Below, one piece after another: positions 41,405 to 52,328 of a stretch of 64,000 nt of DNA (within the stretch, counting starts at the first letter, position 1; the number at the start of each line of letters is the position of its first letter). The translations under genes were made by a program, and so were the position numbers. The stretch spans positions 4,586,226-4,650,225 of the forward strand of contig CM030937.1 in NCBI GenBank assembly GCA_018136815.1, in the 5' to 3' direction. Source of the stretch: Isochrysis galbana. Its lineage: Eukaryota > Haptophyta > Isochrysidales > Isochrysidaceae. Under the pieces are notes generated by a model, which saw only the letters and a program-made list of their open reading frames with translations, made no database searches and was not told the DNA's origin.

Positions 41405-42182
41405 AGATAGATATCCCAATTGTTGAACACAACAGCATACACCAGTGTACTAACCCCAAGCCCCGCACTGCCTCAACTTGGCGCACCTCGGTTCGCCTCC
41501 ACTTCAGTGTGTGTCCGCTCTTTTGGCGACCGATGAAGGCGAAGACGTGCATGACAATTTCGCACTTCAGCATCCGGCGCACTTAGGGATGAGCACGATG
41601 TCCGCCGATCACGGAAGACGAGGTGAAGATTAAAGCTCCTCCAATCTGATAGTGAAGATTATCCTGCGCCCGGAGGAGTGCGTATACCACCGTAACTGGG
41701 CAATTCGACGACGTGAAACGACAGGCTTCTCGGTCATGGTCACCCTGCGCCGTGCTCGAAAGCCTGATCTTGAATCTTGGAAGATCCAATCTGCCTTGTA
41801 TTCGGCAACGGCCATCCCTTCCTTGCTCTTGCCCCTGCGCCGCTGGGAACTTCCAAACACAATCACACTTCACTCAAGAAGTCGATCACACCATGGCTCA
41901 AGCCTCGAGTCCCCACTTTACCACCGCCCCCCCCCCCCCCCGCGAACCCGCGTTTTTGTAAGTGGGAGCATGATGTTTTTCCTTTTGAAAACAAGGCATC
42001 GATCCGCCATCCTGTATCATGTGCCACTCTCCGGCGATGGTACGAGCCAGTGTCTGACGTATGGATTCTCGGCCCGTCAAGTACCTTTAGCTTTCTTGTC
42101 ACGGCGCAGCCTCGATGCAAAAAAAGTCGCGAGTAAGGCTGGACTGAAGTCGTAAGAAATGATTGCAGTACACTTGCCACGT
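41405..42182. other. Intergenic, no supported gene
   Basis: Contains several short frames and a C-run at 41928-41942 but no recognisable domain. It is the 3' flank of the KH gene. Confidence 0.4.
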
Positions 42183-44824
42183 TTAGCGACGGCGGTCGTA
42201 GTCGCGGCCGCGCGAGTAAGAGCGACCACCTCGGCCACGGTCGCGGGAATCGTCGCGGCCACGGGAGTAGGAACGGCGGCGGTAGTCACGGTCACGGGAG
42301 TATGAGCGGCGGCGGTAGTCACGGTCGCGCGAGTAGGAGCGGCGGCGGTAATCGCGGTCACGTGAGAAGGAACGACCACGGCCATAGTCACGGCGGCGAT
42401 CGTCGTAGCGCCGCTCATCATCGCGCATCTTCTCATCGACAAGTTGATTGACGAGTCGTTCGGCGAGCTCCCGATCGGCACGGATGTGTCCAAAGATGAG
42501 GAGCTGCTCAGACTCGCCACGTCCACCTTCGACGAAACAGAATGTACCAGATTCCTCCTCGACGTGGCGCAGGGAAGAGCCTCGATTCCCGGTCACGAAG
42601 CCAATGGCGTCTCGTGGCACTTGAACAATTGTGACGTCGTCCCGATCGCGCAGATCATCGACGTACACCGAACCATGGCGTTGCTTGAGCAGCCACTTGA
42701 GGTAGGTACGCGCACGAGTGCGTTGCTCGATAGTGCCGCAAATGAATGCGACTTGGCCGACATACTCCATGATGCAGCCCGATGCACGTGCGAGCTTGCG
42801 ACGGGTGGTTCCGTCCTTGCCGAGTGCATACGAGAGCTCCGACTCGTCCATGGGGTAGGTGTCTGATGCAAAACCTTCCTGCTCCGATGTGTGCATTTGG
42901 ATGTCGCGAGTGAAATACCCCGGGCGCTTGGTCTCCACTGCAGACATGACCTTGAGCTCAGCACCACGACGCCCACGACGAGGGCCAAAGATGGCAAGCT
43001 TTTCAGAACCATCAAACTCTTGACGACCGCGGTCGTCACGGTCGCGATCACGGGCACGCATGTTGGTGCTCATGAAGAACATCAGTGTGCCCCACTCCTC
43101 CTCGATCTTACCAAGAGTGGCGCGGCGCGCGCCGGTGACATATCCAACGCAGTCGCGCGGAACATCGACACAAGTGCAGTCGTCACGGTCTTCCCATCCA
43201 GTGACGTACACGGGGCCCTTGAGCTGCTCGAAGAGCCAACCCAGATACTCTTCGGCGCGCGCCCGCTCCTCGCGCGTGCCCGACATGAAGACGGTATAGC
43301 CAACATATCTGCAGGGCAACGACAAGAGCGAAGGGATACGTGAGCACGGGACCGAGCATGTGGTTCTCGTGGTCCAGCAGAAAATGCGCACACAGTGATG
43401 CCACCGCATTCCAACACCAATCAACCCCTTAGCTGAAAGTGCACATACTCGACGATACATCCCGATGACTTGGCGAGCTTCTTGCGGGTCATGCCCTTCT
43501 TTCCGAGTGCATAGGAAAGCTCGTCCGGCTTGAGAACGATGGTCTTGGTGCCCCAGTCGTCGTCGGCGTCGTCCTCAGGCTGCAGCTTGCCCGTGAAGTA
43601 CTCGGGGACCTTGGTCTCAACGGCCGCCATCACCTTGAGCTGAGCGCCCCGGCGACCGCGGCGGGGTCCAAAAATGGCTAGCTTTTCAGTCTGGCCCTGG
43701 AGAACGAAAGAGGGGCGGAGGCATGACGATCGATGGCTGATATCCCTCAAGAGAAGCCCCAGAAGCTCCGTTAAGTGGCCATATACACATGTAGCACATC
43801 ACGATCTCCAAAGAGGCCAGTGAGCACAGATACATGGAACAAGAAGGGCTAGGGCAGACACTCGTCGCTACTCGTTGCGTGAGCATGCCCAAGTGGGGGG
43901 CGACGCTTGCGTGAGGTGGTAGGCGCGTGTGGACGGGATGGAAGAGCAACATCGGGATCGTGGAGAAATGATGAGGCGGAAGGGCAAGATATGCAAAGGT
44001 CGAGGCAGGTCCCGCCCAACAAGGAAGCAAGCAGACACAAGAAGAGGTGGACAAAGAGAAGCCGTCTCCACAGCTGTGCACAGCCACGGAGTCAAAAGAC
44101 TTGTGATCTCGGGGATGTATTGGTTTAAGTTCGGGCTCGCGGGCGATAGAACTCGGGACTGGAGCAGGAGTATGGTCATCTCGCTCGCACGGAGGAGGCC
44201 ACGTATTTCGCGTGAAGCAGCCTGGGCTTGGAGACGGACCACGCATCCACGTGCTGGGAACGCAAAGATGTGCTCATCGGGGTATGCTTCTAGCTCTCAT
44301 TGTTTGATGGGCTCATCCTCGAAGGATCTCATTGAAACTTACCTCACGCCCAGAGCCGCGGCCGCGGAAGTCGGCGAAGAACATGAGAGTTCCCCACTCC
44401 TCCTCAACTTGCCGGAGGAAGTTGCCCTGCGAGCCTGTGACGAAGCCGACAGCTTCGGTCGGCACATGGATCACGGTGAGGTCGTCATCCTCTTGCGTCT
44501 CTTCGATATGCACAGGCCCGACACGCTGAGCCATGACGCATTCGACGTACCTAAGAGCATCGGGAACGTGAGGTGTTCAAAATCTAGCCGGCAGCGCTGA
44601 AGGCAGGCAGAGTTAGCGAGGCAATCCAGAGCGGCCAGGTGCGCATACTTCTTGGCGCGACGGCGTTCCGCATCAGTTCCGCGGATCTCGAGTGTAAGAG
44701 ATTGCTCGAAGAGGTCAAGGTCTGCGCCCGAAACGCGCGCAATCTTTTCCTTGGTCTTGCCATTCTTGCCGAGAATGAAGGCAGCATCATCGTTTGAGAT
44801 CTTGAGGGTGTCGACTTCCGGCAT
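42183..44824 (-). CDS. Multi-KH-domain RNA-binding protein with RS/RD-rich tail, 4 exons
   Basis: Exons 44824-44649, 44550-44343, 43696-43449 and 43308-42183 encode 585 residues. Introns are 98, 646 and 140 bp and start GTATGC, GTAAGT and GTATGT. Splicing restores KKYVECVM, SGREGQTEKL and CIVEYVGYTV. The protein is a threefold repeat of the same unit: a KH-like module with a GxxG loop (GKNG near residue 19, GKKG at 193-196, GKDG later), then VP--AVGFVTG followed by a second GxxG-like loop (GSQG at 98-101, GARR, GNRG) and EEEWGTLMFF. A linker, EKLAIFGPRRGRRGA, separates the units. The C-terminal 85 residues repeat SYSRDRDYRRR. KH modules bind single-stranded RNA and RS/RD tails are common in splicing factors, so a nuclear RNA-processing role is likely. 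Confidence 0.9.
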
Positions 44825-45479
44825 GGTTGCCTGAGTAGGCGAGCAGCACCTCGCATGTGAGAGCTCGGTCTGTTTGCATTTGGATCGGTCATCCTCTTCC
44901 TATCGTCCCTGCATCCCCCCTCTCCCTTCCCTCAACCCCCCCCTCCCGTTCTCCCTGTGGAGAGAAAACCCGCTGTCCAACCCCCCCCCCTCCCCCCCAC
45001 TGCCTTCCTCTCCGTGCCCGCTCGCGCGTAGCAAAGGCGGCGTTCGAACTGGGAGCAGAGGGGCGCGCTCGAGCACGCCCCGCCCAAGACGACAGACACT
45101 CCTCCCCCTCCCTCTCTCCTTTCTCTCCCTTGGCCAGCGCACAGAGAGAGGGGTCGCCTGCGCCGAGCCAGCGAGAGGCGAGACGAGACGGCAGAGCAGA
45201 CTGCTCTCATCTCTCCAAAGTAAAGTAGATCAAGTAGACAGGTGGCAGAAGCCTTGTACTCGATTGGGGGGAAGGAGGCACGTATGAGGAGGCTCTCTGA
45301 ATCATCTTTCTGTGGACGCGGGGCTGCCTTCCCCCCCCCTCCCCCCTCCCCCCCCCCCCCCCTCCCCCCCCGGAGGGGTGGGGGCGTTGTTAATCCTAGT
45401 ACTGCCTGACCTTCAGGTCCCCTCATCGGTATCTTTTGGAGAGTTTGGAGAGAGGGAGAGGAGCTCAGAGCTCAGCCCG
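44825..45479. promoter_or_regulatory. Upstream region of the KH gene
   Basis: Pyrimidine-rich on the plus strand, with C-runs at 44936-44944, 44980-44998 and 45331-45370. No gene or element is recognised. Confidence 0.4.
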
Positions 45480-45838
45480 GATGGGACAACAGGTACAAGG
45501 TCAACAGGTTTTGGGGGCCTCTTCCTATTAAGAGGACATGTTAACAGGTCGCAATAGGTCCGTAACAGGTCAAAATAAAACTCATTTTAATAATATTATA
45601 GATCTATCAGTATGATTTATAATATGAATACGATTGGTTTCTGACTTCTGAGCTTAGGCACTAGGGAGAGGAAGGGATATGAGATGATCTGGGCGTGGCT
45701 ACGATAGCGGTGCCTATAGCCACGCGCGAGGTGAGAATATTCGACAGGTTTTCTTTTACCTATTACCTATTAACAGGTAACAGGTTTGGTAGACCTCTTG
45801 ACCTCTTAATAGAACCTATTAGAAGCCTATTATCCCAT
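45480..45838. mobile_element. R6 foldback element (MITE-like)
   Basis: The left end GGATGGGACAACAGGTACAAGG and the right end, whose complement is AGATGGGATAATAGGCTTC, are imperfect inverted repeats. Both arms are rich in AACAGG/AATAGG and CTATTAAGAGG. The sequence GAGCTCAGAGCTC occurs on both sides, but the duplication cannot be set with certainty. It also contains, at 45690-45750, a fragment of the LINE tail type GAGAATATT...GGTTTT. Confidence 0.6.
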
Positions 45839-46085
45839 CTGGGGAGCTCAGAGCTCTGCCCACCCCTTTCTCCGCGCTCTCTCTCCCCTCTACTGCGGCA
45901 CGCGCGGTGGCGCGCCTGCGGCAGGCCTCCAGCTGTCTTCTGGCGACCCCTGGAGGCTCCTCGAGGCCAGCTCAGGGGGCAAAGGAGGCTGGGGCTGGGC
46001 CGCTGGGCCCTGGCCTCCTGCTCCTGGCGCCTCCCCTGTTCCCTATTCCCCTGCCCCTGCCTCTCCCTCGCTGGCGCTCCTGACC
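45839..46085 (-). repeat. R1-family fragment
   Basis: Matches the plus-strand sequence 59525-59730 (GCGCGCCTGCGGCAGGCCTCC, GGCCAGCTCAGGGGGCA, TCTCCCTCGCTGGCGCTCC), i.e. R1 in minus orientation, and stops at the MITE. Confidence 0.7.
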
Positions 46086-46200
46086 CTAGATGGGACATAC
46101 GTATTTACCGTATTTGGCCGGAGGCCAAATACATATGTATTTCGCTGTATTTTGGAGGCCCCCTGTATTGACGGGTCGCCAAATACAGAGCGCCCGCAGG
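46086..46200. mobile_element. Fragment of the MITE seen at 10688
   Basis: Starts CCTAGATGGGACATACG and continues TATTTACCGTATTTGGCC and ATGTATTTCGCTG. The right terminal repeat is missing. The following 46201-46583 is GC-rich, then AT-rich, and has no gene. Confidence 0.7.
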
Positions 46201-46583
46201 GCGCGTAGCGCGCGAGCAGCGAGCGGAGCGAGCGAGCTCAGGGCCGGCCGCGGGCGCGGGGGCGCGGGGCTGCGGCAGTGGCAGGTGGCAGGCGGAGAGG
46301 CGGGTGGGGGTGGGAGGTGGGGGTGGGGGTTGGGGGGGGGAGGGGGCTCTCAGTTCTTCTTAAGAGTATAATATGCTATCAAACAACATATAATCTCAGA
46401 TGCGATTACGATTACGTTTACATATACGTAATCAAAATCAAGGCTAAGGCCAAGGCTAACAAACAAATTGAAGTTCGGAATTCACAAGCAATAAGCTTCG
46501 CAATAACTTCCTCACTAGGACATCCCTCACGTTCATCACCAATCCAATCATCATCATCACTATCACTATCACTATTCTCCCCA

Positions 46584-46631
46584 GATGGGACAACAGGCTT
46601 CTAATAGGTAATAGGTTCTATTAAGAGGTCA
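46584..46631 (+). repeat. R6 end fragment
   Basis: GATGGGACAACAGGCTTCTA, then ATAGGTTCTATTAAGAGGTC, matches the complement of the R6 right arm. It is cut by the R1 that starts at 46632. Confidence 0.65.
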
Positions 46632-47395
46632 ACAGGAACTAAGTTTATACTTGGTTCACTCATGGCGGGGCACGAGCCCCCCTCACTCTCCACTCCTCCC
46701 CTGCCATGGGGGAGGATCCACCCGCTCTCCGGGCACGCCTGATGGCCTGCCAGGAGCACACTGCCCTGCTGACCCATCCCTCTCCCCACAGGCACGCCTG
46801 ATTCGCCGATTCGCCCGCCCTGGCCTGTCGTGGCCAGCCCATCCCTCTGACCAGCCCCTCCTCCCCCTGGGCCCCCCTGTTCAGGACCCCCCAGCCAGCT
46901 CCGGTCGACTTGCAGGGGAGCGGAGCGCCAGCGAGGGAGAGGCAGGAGGGGCCAGGGCCATGCCCCAGCCTCACCTGCCCCCTGAGCTGTGCTCCCAGGC
47001 CCCTGCAGGCCACCTGGGGACCTGAAGAGGGGCCGCAGGCGCGCGCCATGGGCCCCCGCCGCAGGGAAGAGAGGAGGAAAAGGGAAGAGGGAGGGGATGG
47101 GGGAGCGGCAGCTCTCCCCTCCGGTGTTTAGGTGTTTACGTGTCTTCTAGACCTAGTTGGGTAAGAGAAGACGGGGGCGCCAGAGCCAAGAGGGAAGGGC
47201 CGCGGCTCGCCGCGGCCACTCGCTCGGACGAGGGAGATTAGCGCTCTAGGCCCCTAAACTCACGAGTGCCCCCCCCCCCCCCCTGCGTTGTTTTACCCGA
47301 AAGGGGTTTTCCCCCACCCAGCGTGGCCTCGAGGAGAGGGTGTGCTGGGGTGCGTAGGGTCGGTCCTTGCACTGGGGGGAGGACAAATATCGAGG
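46632..47395 (+). mobile_element. R1 retroposon, 3'-truncated copy
   Basis: Begins AACTAAGTTTATACTTGGTTC and is about 95% like 40511-41235, ending at GACAAATATCGAG. The 3' 150 bp are replaced by hAT sequence. Confidence 0.85.
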
Positions 47396-48120
47396 CCGAA
47401 GCATGGCTCAAGGTGATCGTCAAGAGGGCCTTGCCCCTGGACCTGGTCGACGACAGGCTCTTCCGGAATGCGGTATCGGTCACCGCAAAATGCGGCTCAA
47501 AGAACTTGCTCGCTGGCAACGACCTGCGGCTGCCGACACGGCGCACCTTCACGCAGAAGTTGCTACGCTAGTTGCATCGACCAAAACACGCGAGGAGCGC
47601 GCCCGGTAGCGGTGGGAAGTTGGGTCGTACTCGAGCGCATCTCGGTACGTTAATGTCGACGCGGTTTCAGCGCCAAGACTTATATTCGACAAGGTACGCG
47701 GGGGTAGAGAGAGAGGGCAATCAGCTCGGCTACTAGCTAGGGCAGCATAATCGCATAATAACCCGATTCATTCAAGTTTTTGTGCTGTCACTAGTCGAAG
47801 TGGATGAACAAACTACTAGTGCACGCCGCCCGCCTGGTAGCGGTGCCAAGTTAGGTACGGTGACTAACGGTAGCGGTTCACGTGAGCGTCTTGAGTTTCG
47901 TACACATTCAACATTCAAGTCTAAAAATATGACTTATGCTCCAGTGTTCATAGACCTAGGCCTTGTGAACCCAGTGAGCTGGCGTCACAATTTTCCTCGC
48001 TCTTCGATGTTTGTGCCTCGCATGAAGGGCCTCACCAAAAATATATCGGAGGGGGGCCCGACCGTATTTCGCGCACCGCCTTCGATGGCCTGAAATTCGG
48101 TATTTTTCGAAAATTTCGCC
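47396..48120 (+). pseudogene. hAT transposon fragment
   Basis: Plus-strand translation at 47405-47570 gives WLKVIVKRALPLDLVDD, LFRNAVS, then LPTRRTFTQKLL. This follows the hAT transposase pattern of a conserved Phe/Val-rich strand followed by a P-S/T-R-R-T motif. Frames then break. The end near 48090-48120 (CGGTATTTTTCGAAAATTTCG) is palindrome-like and may be the terminus. The rest of the protein is missing. Confidence 0.6.
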
Positions 48121-48126
48121 GGAGAA

Positions 48127-48215
48127 CCCCCCCAATTTTTTTTGCTGATCCATCCTACCGGAAGCCATAGGGAGCTTATTTATAGCCCTTCATTCACCCA
48201 TTGTAGCTGGTGCCC
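48127..48215 (+). repeat. R9 repeat, copy 2
   Basis: Matches 18832-18925 (a T-run, GCTGATCCATCCTACC, CATAGGGAGCTTATT, CCCTTCATTCACCCATTG). Confidence 0.65.
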
Positions 48216-48239
48216 TCCGCACCCCCATAATGAGTGACC

Positions 48240-48286
48240 GGGCTACTGAGCCTCTGGCCTCTGGGGCCCCCACGCTACGCACCTGT
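48240..48286 (-). repeat. R1 fragment, target of a LINE
   Basis: Matches R1 sequence at 59725-59762 (CTGGGGCCCCCAC, CACCTGTCT). R1-like sequence resumes after the LINE at 49617-49655, ending GGATATAACATTAATTATT, which is the R1 3' end in the opposite orientation, so the copy was rearranged. Confidence 0.6.
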
Positions 48287-48301
48287 CTGCTGTCTGTCGA
48301 C

Positions 48302-49601
48302 GTATCCGACAACGAAACTTACATCACCAAGATGAACAACATATGGATCCACACCGGCACAAACTACTTAGGTGAGCCGGCCGACTTGGCGGGAGTCGCG
48401 ACCCCAGAGGAAACTAGACAATATCATCCTCCCGCTAGATGGGAAAACGGGCTGAAAGGCCCGAAATACATGGAGTACCCGCTAGCGGACGAATACACAA
48501 TTGGCGACAAAACACCGATCGACCGCATCACGGTCTCAGACATATCACGAGAACTAGAGGAAAAAGCTCTAGGCAACTCGCCCCAACCGGCACGCGAGGC
48601 ATGGGCACGGAAAATCGGACTAACCCAAGAGGAATGGAAACACGTGGCCAGCTTATACACTCTGCCTCTACTGAAACACACAGACAAACACCCGCACTTC
48701 AAACACATCACCCACAGGAGACTGGGAACGCGAAACCGCTTCGACATAGCAACCACAAAGAAATGTAGACTATGCGGAAAACAACAGGAGAGCTCAACCC
48801 ACCTAGCCAGATGCTCTGCCACAAAACAGGTCTTTAAGACCATAGAAGCAATAGCAGGATTCACCCCGGAACACAAAAGGACGGCGACACAAGAAATAAA
48901 AGACAGACTGTTTGCATACCCGGGCACACTGACGCCCGATAGCCTCAAAACCCTATACCTGATAGCATGGAGATACATAATAAACGACTTTTATAAGGTC
49001 GAATATGACAAATACACCTTCCACCACATCCCCGTCATCGAGCGCACTCTGACCAGGTTCACAAACCTCGTACGCGGCCTCGAATCCTCCAACGGAACCT
49101 CACCAGCGCGTACGAAGCAAGCCTCCCGAGGCAGAAGGCCAAAGATCAAGGAGGCACGGGTACTCAGCGCCCCGATCTTCAAAGAAAACGCCGAAGGAGC
49201 CCTCGCGATGAACACCAACCTGACTTTGGTGGCGCAAGCGCTTGACATAGCGGACAGGCTAGCCTAAACCACCAAACGCCGCACCCTGCACACCCCACGA
49301 TTCCGTATCGCAGGCTCAACGCGGAAAACAGCCTCGTACCCCACTCTCCACGTGACAACACCCACGAGAACCACAAGAGAAACCGACCGTCCGATGGAGC
49401 GAGGGAAGGCCGAGAAATCGACCGTCGGGGATCGGTGCACGCCGCCTGCCACTGGAAACCCCGAACACTGAGCCCCTAGGTAGAGCACGAGGGGACGAGC
49501 CGCAAGGCATGTGAGAGGGAGTGATAAGGAAAGCGGGCGCGGCAGTCAGGAAAATGTCACAGAGTCGCGCGCGCGGTGTGATTATTAAGAAGTTTTTTTT
49601 T
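48302..49601 (+). mobile_element. T-tailed LINE, 5'-truncated, C-terminal ORF intact
   Basis: Flanked by the 15-bp duplication CTGCTGTCTGTCGAC at 48287-48301 and 49602-49616. It ends TTATTAAGAAG followed by 8-9 T. The frame is open from the first base to the stop at 49267 (about 321 codons) and aligns closely with the LINE at 28624, from TYITKMNNIWIHTGTNYLGE to LVAQALDIADRLA, with the knuckle CRLCGKQQESSTHLARC. The 3' UTR is 49268-49601. Confidence 0.95.
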
Positions 49602-49655
49602 CTGCTGTCTGTCGACCGGGGGGGAGGGGGGGATAGGATATAACATTAATTATTT

Positions 49656-49939
49656 TAAATACCGTCCATCCACACAGCCACAGCCACTTCGCTGCTCCCA
49701 GAACAAGAGTAGAACTCAAGGCCGCGCGCATGGCGTGCATATGCATATGCATATGCATATTAACAGAAGTTTTATTATAAGGCAGCGCGCACTAAGGTTG
49801 CGATTGCTGATGCGGTGACACTATGTTAGATGCTCTCGAAATAATAAGGTCACACAAGCCCGTTACTCTTTACATGTCATTGAGCAGGAAATGGAGGGCC
49901 ATTTTTATCGTTGAAGCCATTGTCGTCTTCATTGGCCCA
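49656..49939. other. Spacer, no supported gene
   Basis: Contains a short ATGCAT repeat (49735-49760). It is the 3' flank of the dioxygenase gene. Confidence 0.4.
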
Positions 49940-51601
49940 TTACCATTGCGAATCCTCAGCACCCTCCACCCCCATGTCCCTGCCTCTCGGCCACCATTCG
50001 CGATCCACTGCCGGCCCAACTGGCTCCGGCTCGCCAACAGTGTCGTAGAAGATGAGAGAGTAGCGGTCGCCACCGGAGAAGGTGCGCACCCAGTGCACAT
50101 GCCGTCCGTCGACGCGCGCGCACCGCCCACGTGTATTGACCACTGCCACTGCCGTACCACCATCCAACTCAATGCACAGTTCGCCCCCCTCAAACTCGCC
50201 TAGGGAGACAGCGTACTGGTGGCACACATCCTGCAGGTCGACATGTGGCGAGCCAACGAAATTTTTGGTGACGGCCACACCTGAGCATCGGTACTCCGGG
50301 TCCGCCCACTCAAGCAGGTCTACACAAAGAGAACGTAAGCCGGCGTAGTCGTCCTTGGCGGCCGTAGCTGATGGCGCTAGCTTCAGCACGAGGTATCGCT
50401 CGGCGCGGAGGTCCTTACGTTCGGAACGTGCCGGCCAGGTCAGCCGGCACAGCTCATCAAGCAGCGCCGTCGCCAGCTCGGGCGGCAGCGTATGGCCCGC
50501 GCAATGTACCTTTGGCCTGCCGCCCGCCACCTCGATGGCATGCGCAATCCGCATGAGCTTTTCACGTCGCGTGGACGGCACTGTTGCGCCCAACTCACCA
50601 TCCACGGGCAGCGCCTTGAGGCGCGTGTCCAGCTCAGCGGGAGGAAGAACGCGCAGCTGAGCGAGGAGAGGCGGGTCCTCTCCTGCTGGGCTCTCGACAC
50701 GTGCCGGCAGTGCACCTCCGCGTTCACAAGCGCGTGCTCGCAGCGTGAACGCGGGAGCGCCGGCGATGTTCGCAGCTTCTGATCCCCCTCTCTTCTCTGC
50801 AACCTTGCGGATGGATACCAGGTCCTCTTCCCTCAGGCACTCGGCAACGCTTACGCGCCGACCGTCAAGAGCGGCCAGTCCAACACGCGCCTCCTCCGCC
50901 GTACGGAAGGCAACAATGGCGTACCCCAGTGTCGGTCGGCGGCCTGTAGAGAAATCGCCTGCTCGAGCACGGTAGCCTCGCCGCACTACTGTTCGGAGCA
51001 CAGGGGGAGGGTGGGGTGCCAGGCGAAAGAGTAATACCTGCAGCGTGCGCCGTCTCGCCCACGCTCGTGGGATATCACCGAGCCAAACGCAGCACTCCGC
51101 TGCCACGGGTGTCCCCATACTTCGCCGCCCGCCCTCAGACCTAGGGCCCACCCGCTGTCTCTTGTCGTGCTTCACCGCCGGCGGCGCCAGACGCTCGACG
51201 GAGCCCTTCCCACTTGGTGGTGGCGCAACACCCCCCTCGCGTGCAACCATAGAGCCACACGGCGTAGAAGTGTCCCGCAGGTGGCGGAACATCCGGTTGC
51301 GGCTGGGAAATGTGGAGCCGCAGAATGAGCAGCAGTGCTCGTTGGCCCCAGACTCCAACACTGGCCTGCCACCACGGATGTTGCCGGCTACCGGCGCCCC
51401 GAAGCTCCAAGTTTTTGCCTTGTCGTCCACAAGTAGGCTAAGCGGTGGTGCCTCCAACAGGCGGAGGAGGCTGTCGGCCGCCGCAAAGCAGCCTGCCTCA
51501 CGAAGCCAGCTCCTTGTGAGCAGCAGCGCCTCGGCCTGCAATACAGCAGCCGGGTCGCGGCTGAACCCGCCTAGCGTGTTGGCCTGGTACACGTAGCGCA
51601 T
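49940..51601 (-). CDS. Zinc-finger, RRM-like, 2-oxoglutarate/Fe(II) dioxygenase protein
   Basis: Single-exon ORF of 553 residues from ATG at 51601. Residues 91-115 form a possible C2HC finger (Cys91, Cys94, His107, Cys115). Residues about 171-256 look like an RRM, with RNP2-like VWLGDIP and RNP1-like LGYAIVAF. The C-terminal 150 residues have a double-stranded beta-helix signature: SPHVDLQD (His453, Asp455), HQYAVSLGEFEGGELCIE, GRHVHWV (His501 or His503) and DRYSLIFYD with Arg513 for 2-oxoglutarate. The His-x-Asp...His set and the GGEL strand resemble the TET/JBP-like and AlkB-like groups, which oxidise nucleic-acid bases. With nucleic-acid-binding modules in front, a DNA or RNA hydroxylase is a reasonable inference, unproven. 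The order recalls ALKBH8, which has an RRM before its AlkB domain. Confidence 0.82.
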   Translation of the reverse strand: MRYVYQANTLGGFSRDPAAVLQAEALLLTRSWLREAGCFAAADSLLRLLEAPPLSLLVDDKAKTWSFGAPVAGNIRGGRPVLESGANEHCCSFCGSTFPSRNRMFRHLRDTSTPCGSMVAREGGVAPPPSGKGSVERLAPPAVKHDKRQRVGPRSEGGRRSMGTPVAAECCVWLGDIPRAWARRRTLQVLLFRLAPHPPPVLRTVVRRGYRARAGDFSTGRRPTLGYAIVAFRTAEEARVGLAALDGRRVSVAECLREEDLVSIRKVAEKRGGSEAANIAGAPAFTLRARACERGGALPARVESPAGEDPPLLAQLRVLPPAELDTRLKALPVDGELGATVPSTRREKLMRIAHAIEVAGGRPKVHCAGHTLPPELATALLDELCRLTWPARSERKDLRAERYLVLKLAPSATAAKDDYAGLRSLCVDLLEWADPEYRCSGVAVTKNFVGSPHVDLQDVCHQYAVSLGEFEGGELCIELDGGTAVAVVNTRGRCARVDGRHVHWVRTFSGGDRYSLIFYDTVGEPEPVGPAVDREWWPRGRDMGVEGAEDSQW

Positions 51602-51849
51602 TCACGGCAGGCCAGCTGCAGAGGAAGGAAGATTGGGAGTTTGCACAGGCTCCGAGGGCGACGCTTCACCGTGGCCCTCCTACTGAAGTCGAGAGTCGAG
51701 ATGGAAGCATGCGAGAAGAGAGAGTTCGGAAAGAAGCGGAAAAGAATAGGGTGTGAGAAGTGAGAAGGAAACGGGGAGAGAGTGAAGAGGGAAAGAGAGT
51801 GGGCCCCCCCCCGGGAGAAGGAAGAACATAATAAAATAAAGCGAACTAG

Positions 51850-52020
51850 AGGGAAAAAACGCGAACGAAAGCAGGAGAGAGAGAACGAACCTCGTGCGCA
51901 CTCTCATGAGATGGGGGCCACTTCCTATATATATCGGAGCCACGCGATTTGTATGAGAAGGGGCCCCCATCTCATGAGAGTGCGAGGTTGGTTCTCTCTC
52001 CTGCTTTCGTTCGCGTTTCC
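51850..52020. repeat. Inverted repeat, ~60-bp arms
   Basis: The left arm (about 51850-51920: CGCGAACGAAAGCAGGAGAG ... CTCTCATGAGATGGGGGCC) is the near-perfect complement of the right arm (about 51960-52020: GGCCCCCATCTCATGAGAG ... CTGCTTTCGTTCGCG), with a loop of about 45 bp. It has no coding capacity. It may be a MITE or a transcribed hairpin. Confidence 0.88.
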
Positions 52021-52209
52021 CTCCTTCCCGATTTTCATAACTGTAGAGTACTCTACAGTACTCCTAGAGTAGTGAAACACTGATGATGAGCGATCAGAGA
52101 GAACAAAAAAGTGGATGAGAGGGAAAGAAGGGCTGCTCCCCCCCCTCTGTTTCTTCTCTCTCTCAGATCATTACTAAAGAGAGGGAGGCTCTCTGCTACT
52201 AGCCTAGAA

Positions 52210-52235
52210 CTCTCTCTCTCCCTCCCTCCCTCCCT

Positions 52236-52295
<60 letters not shown>
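52210..52295. repeat. CCT/CT microsatellite in the carrier gene leader
   Basis: (CCCT)n followed by (CT)n, ending 33 bp before the ATG at 52329. Confidence 0.9.
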
Positions 52296-52299
<4 letters not shown>

Positions 52300-52328
52300 G
52301 CCAGGCGAGTGCGACAGAGAGACGGGAG

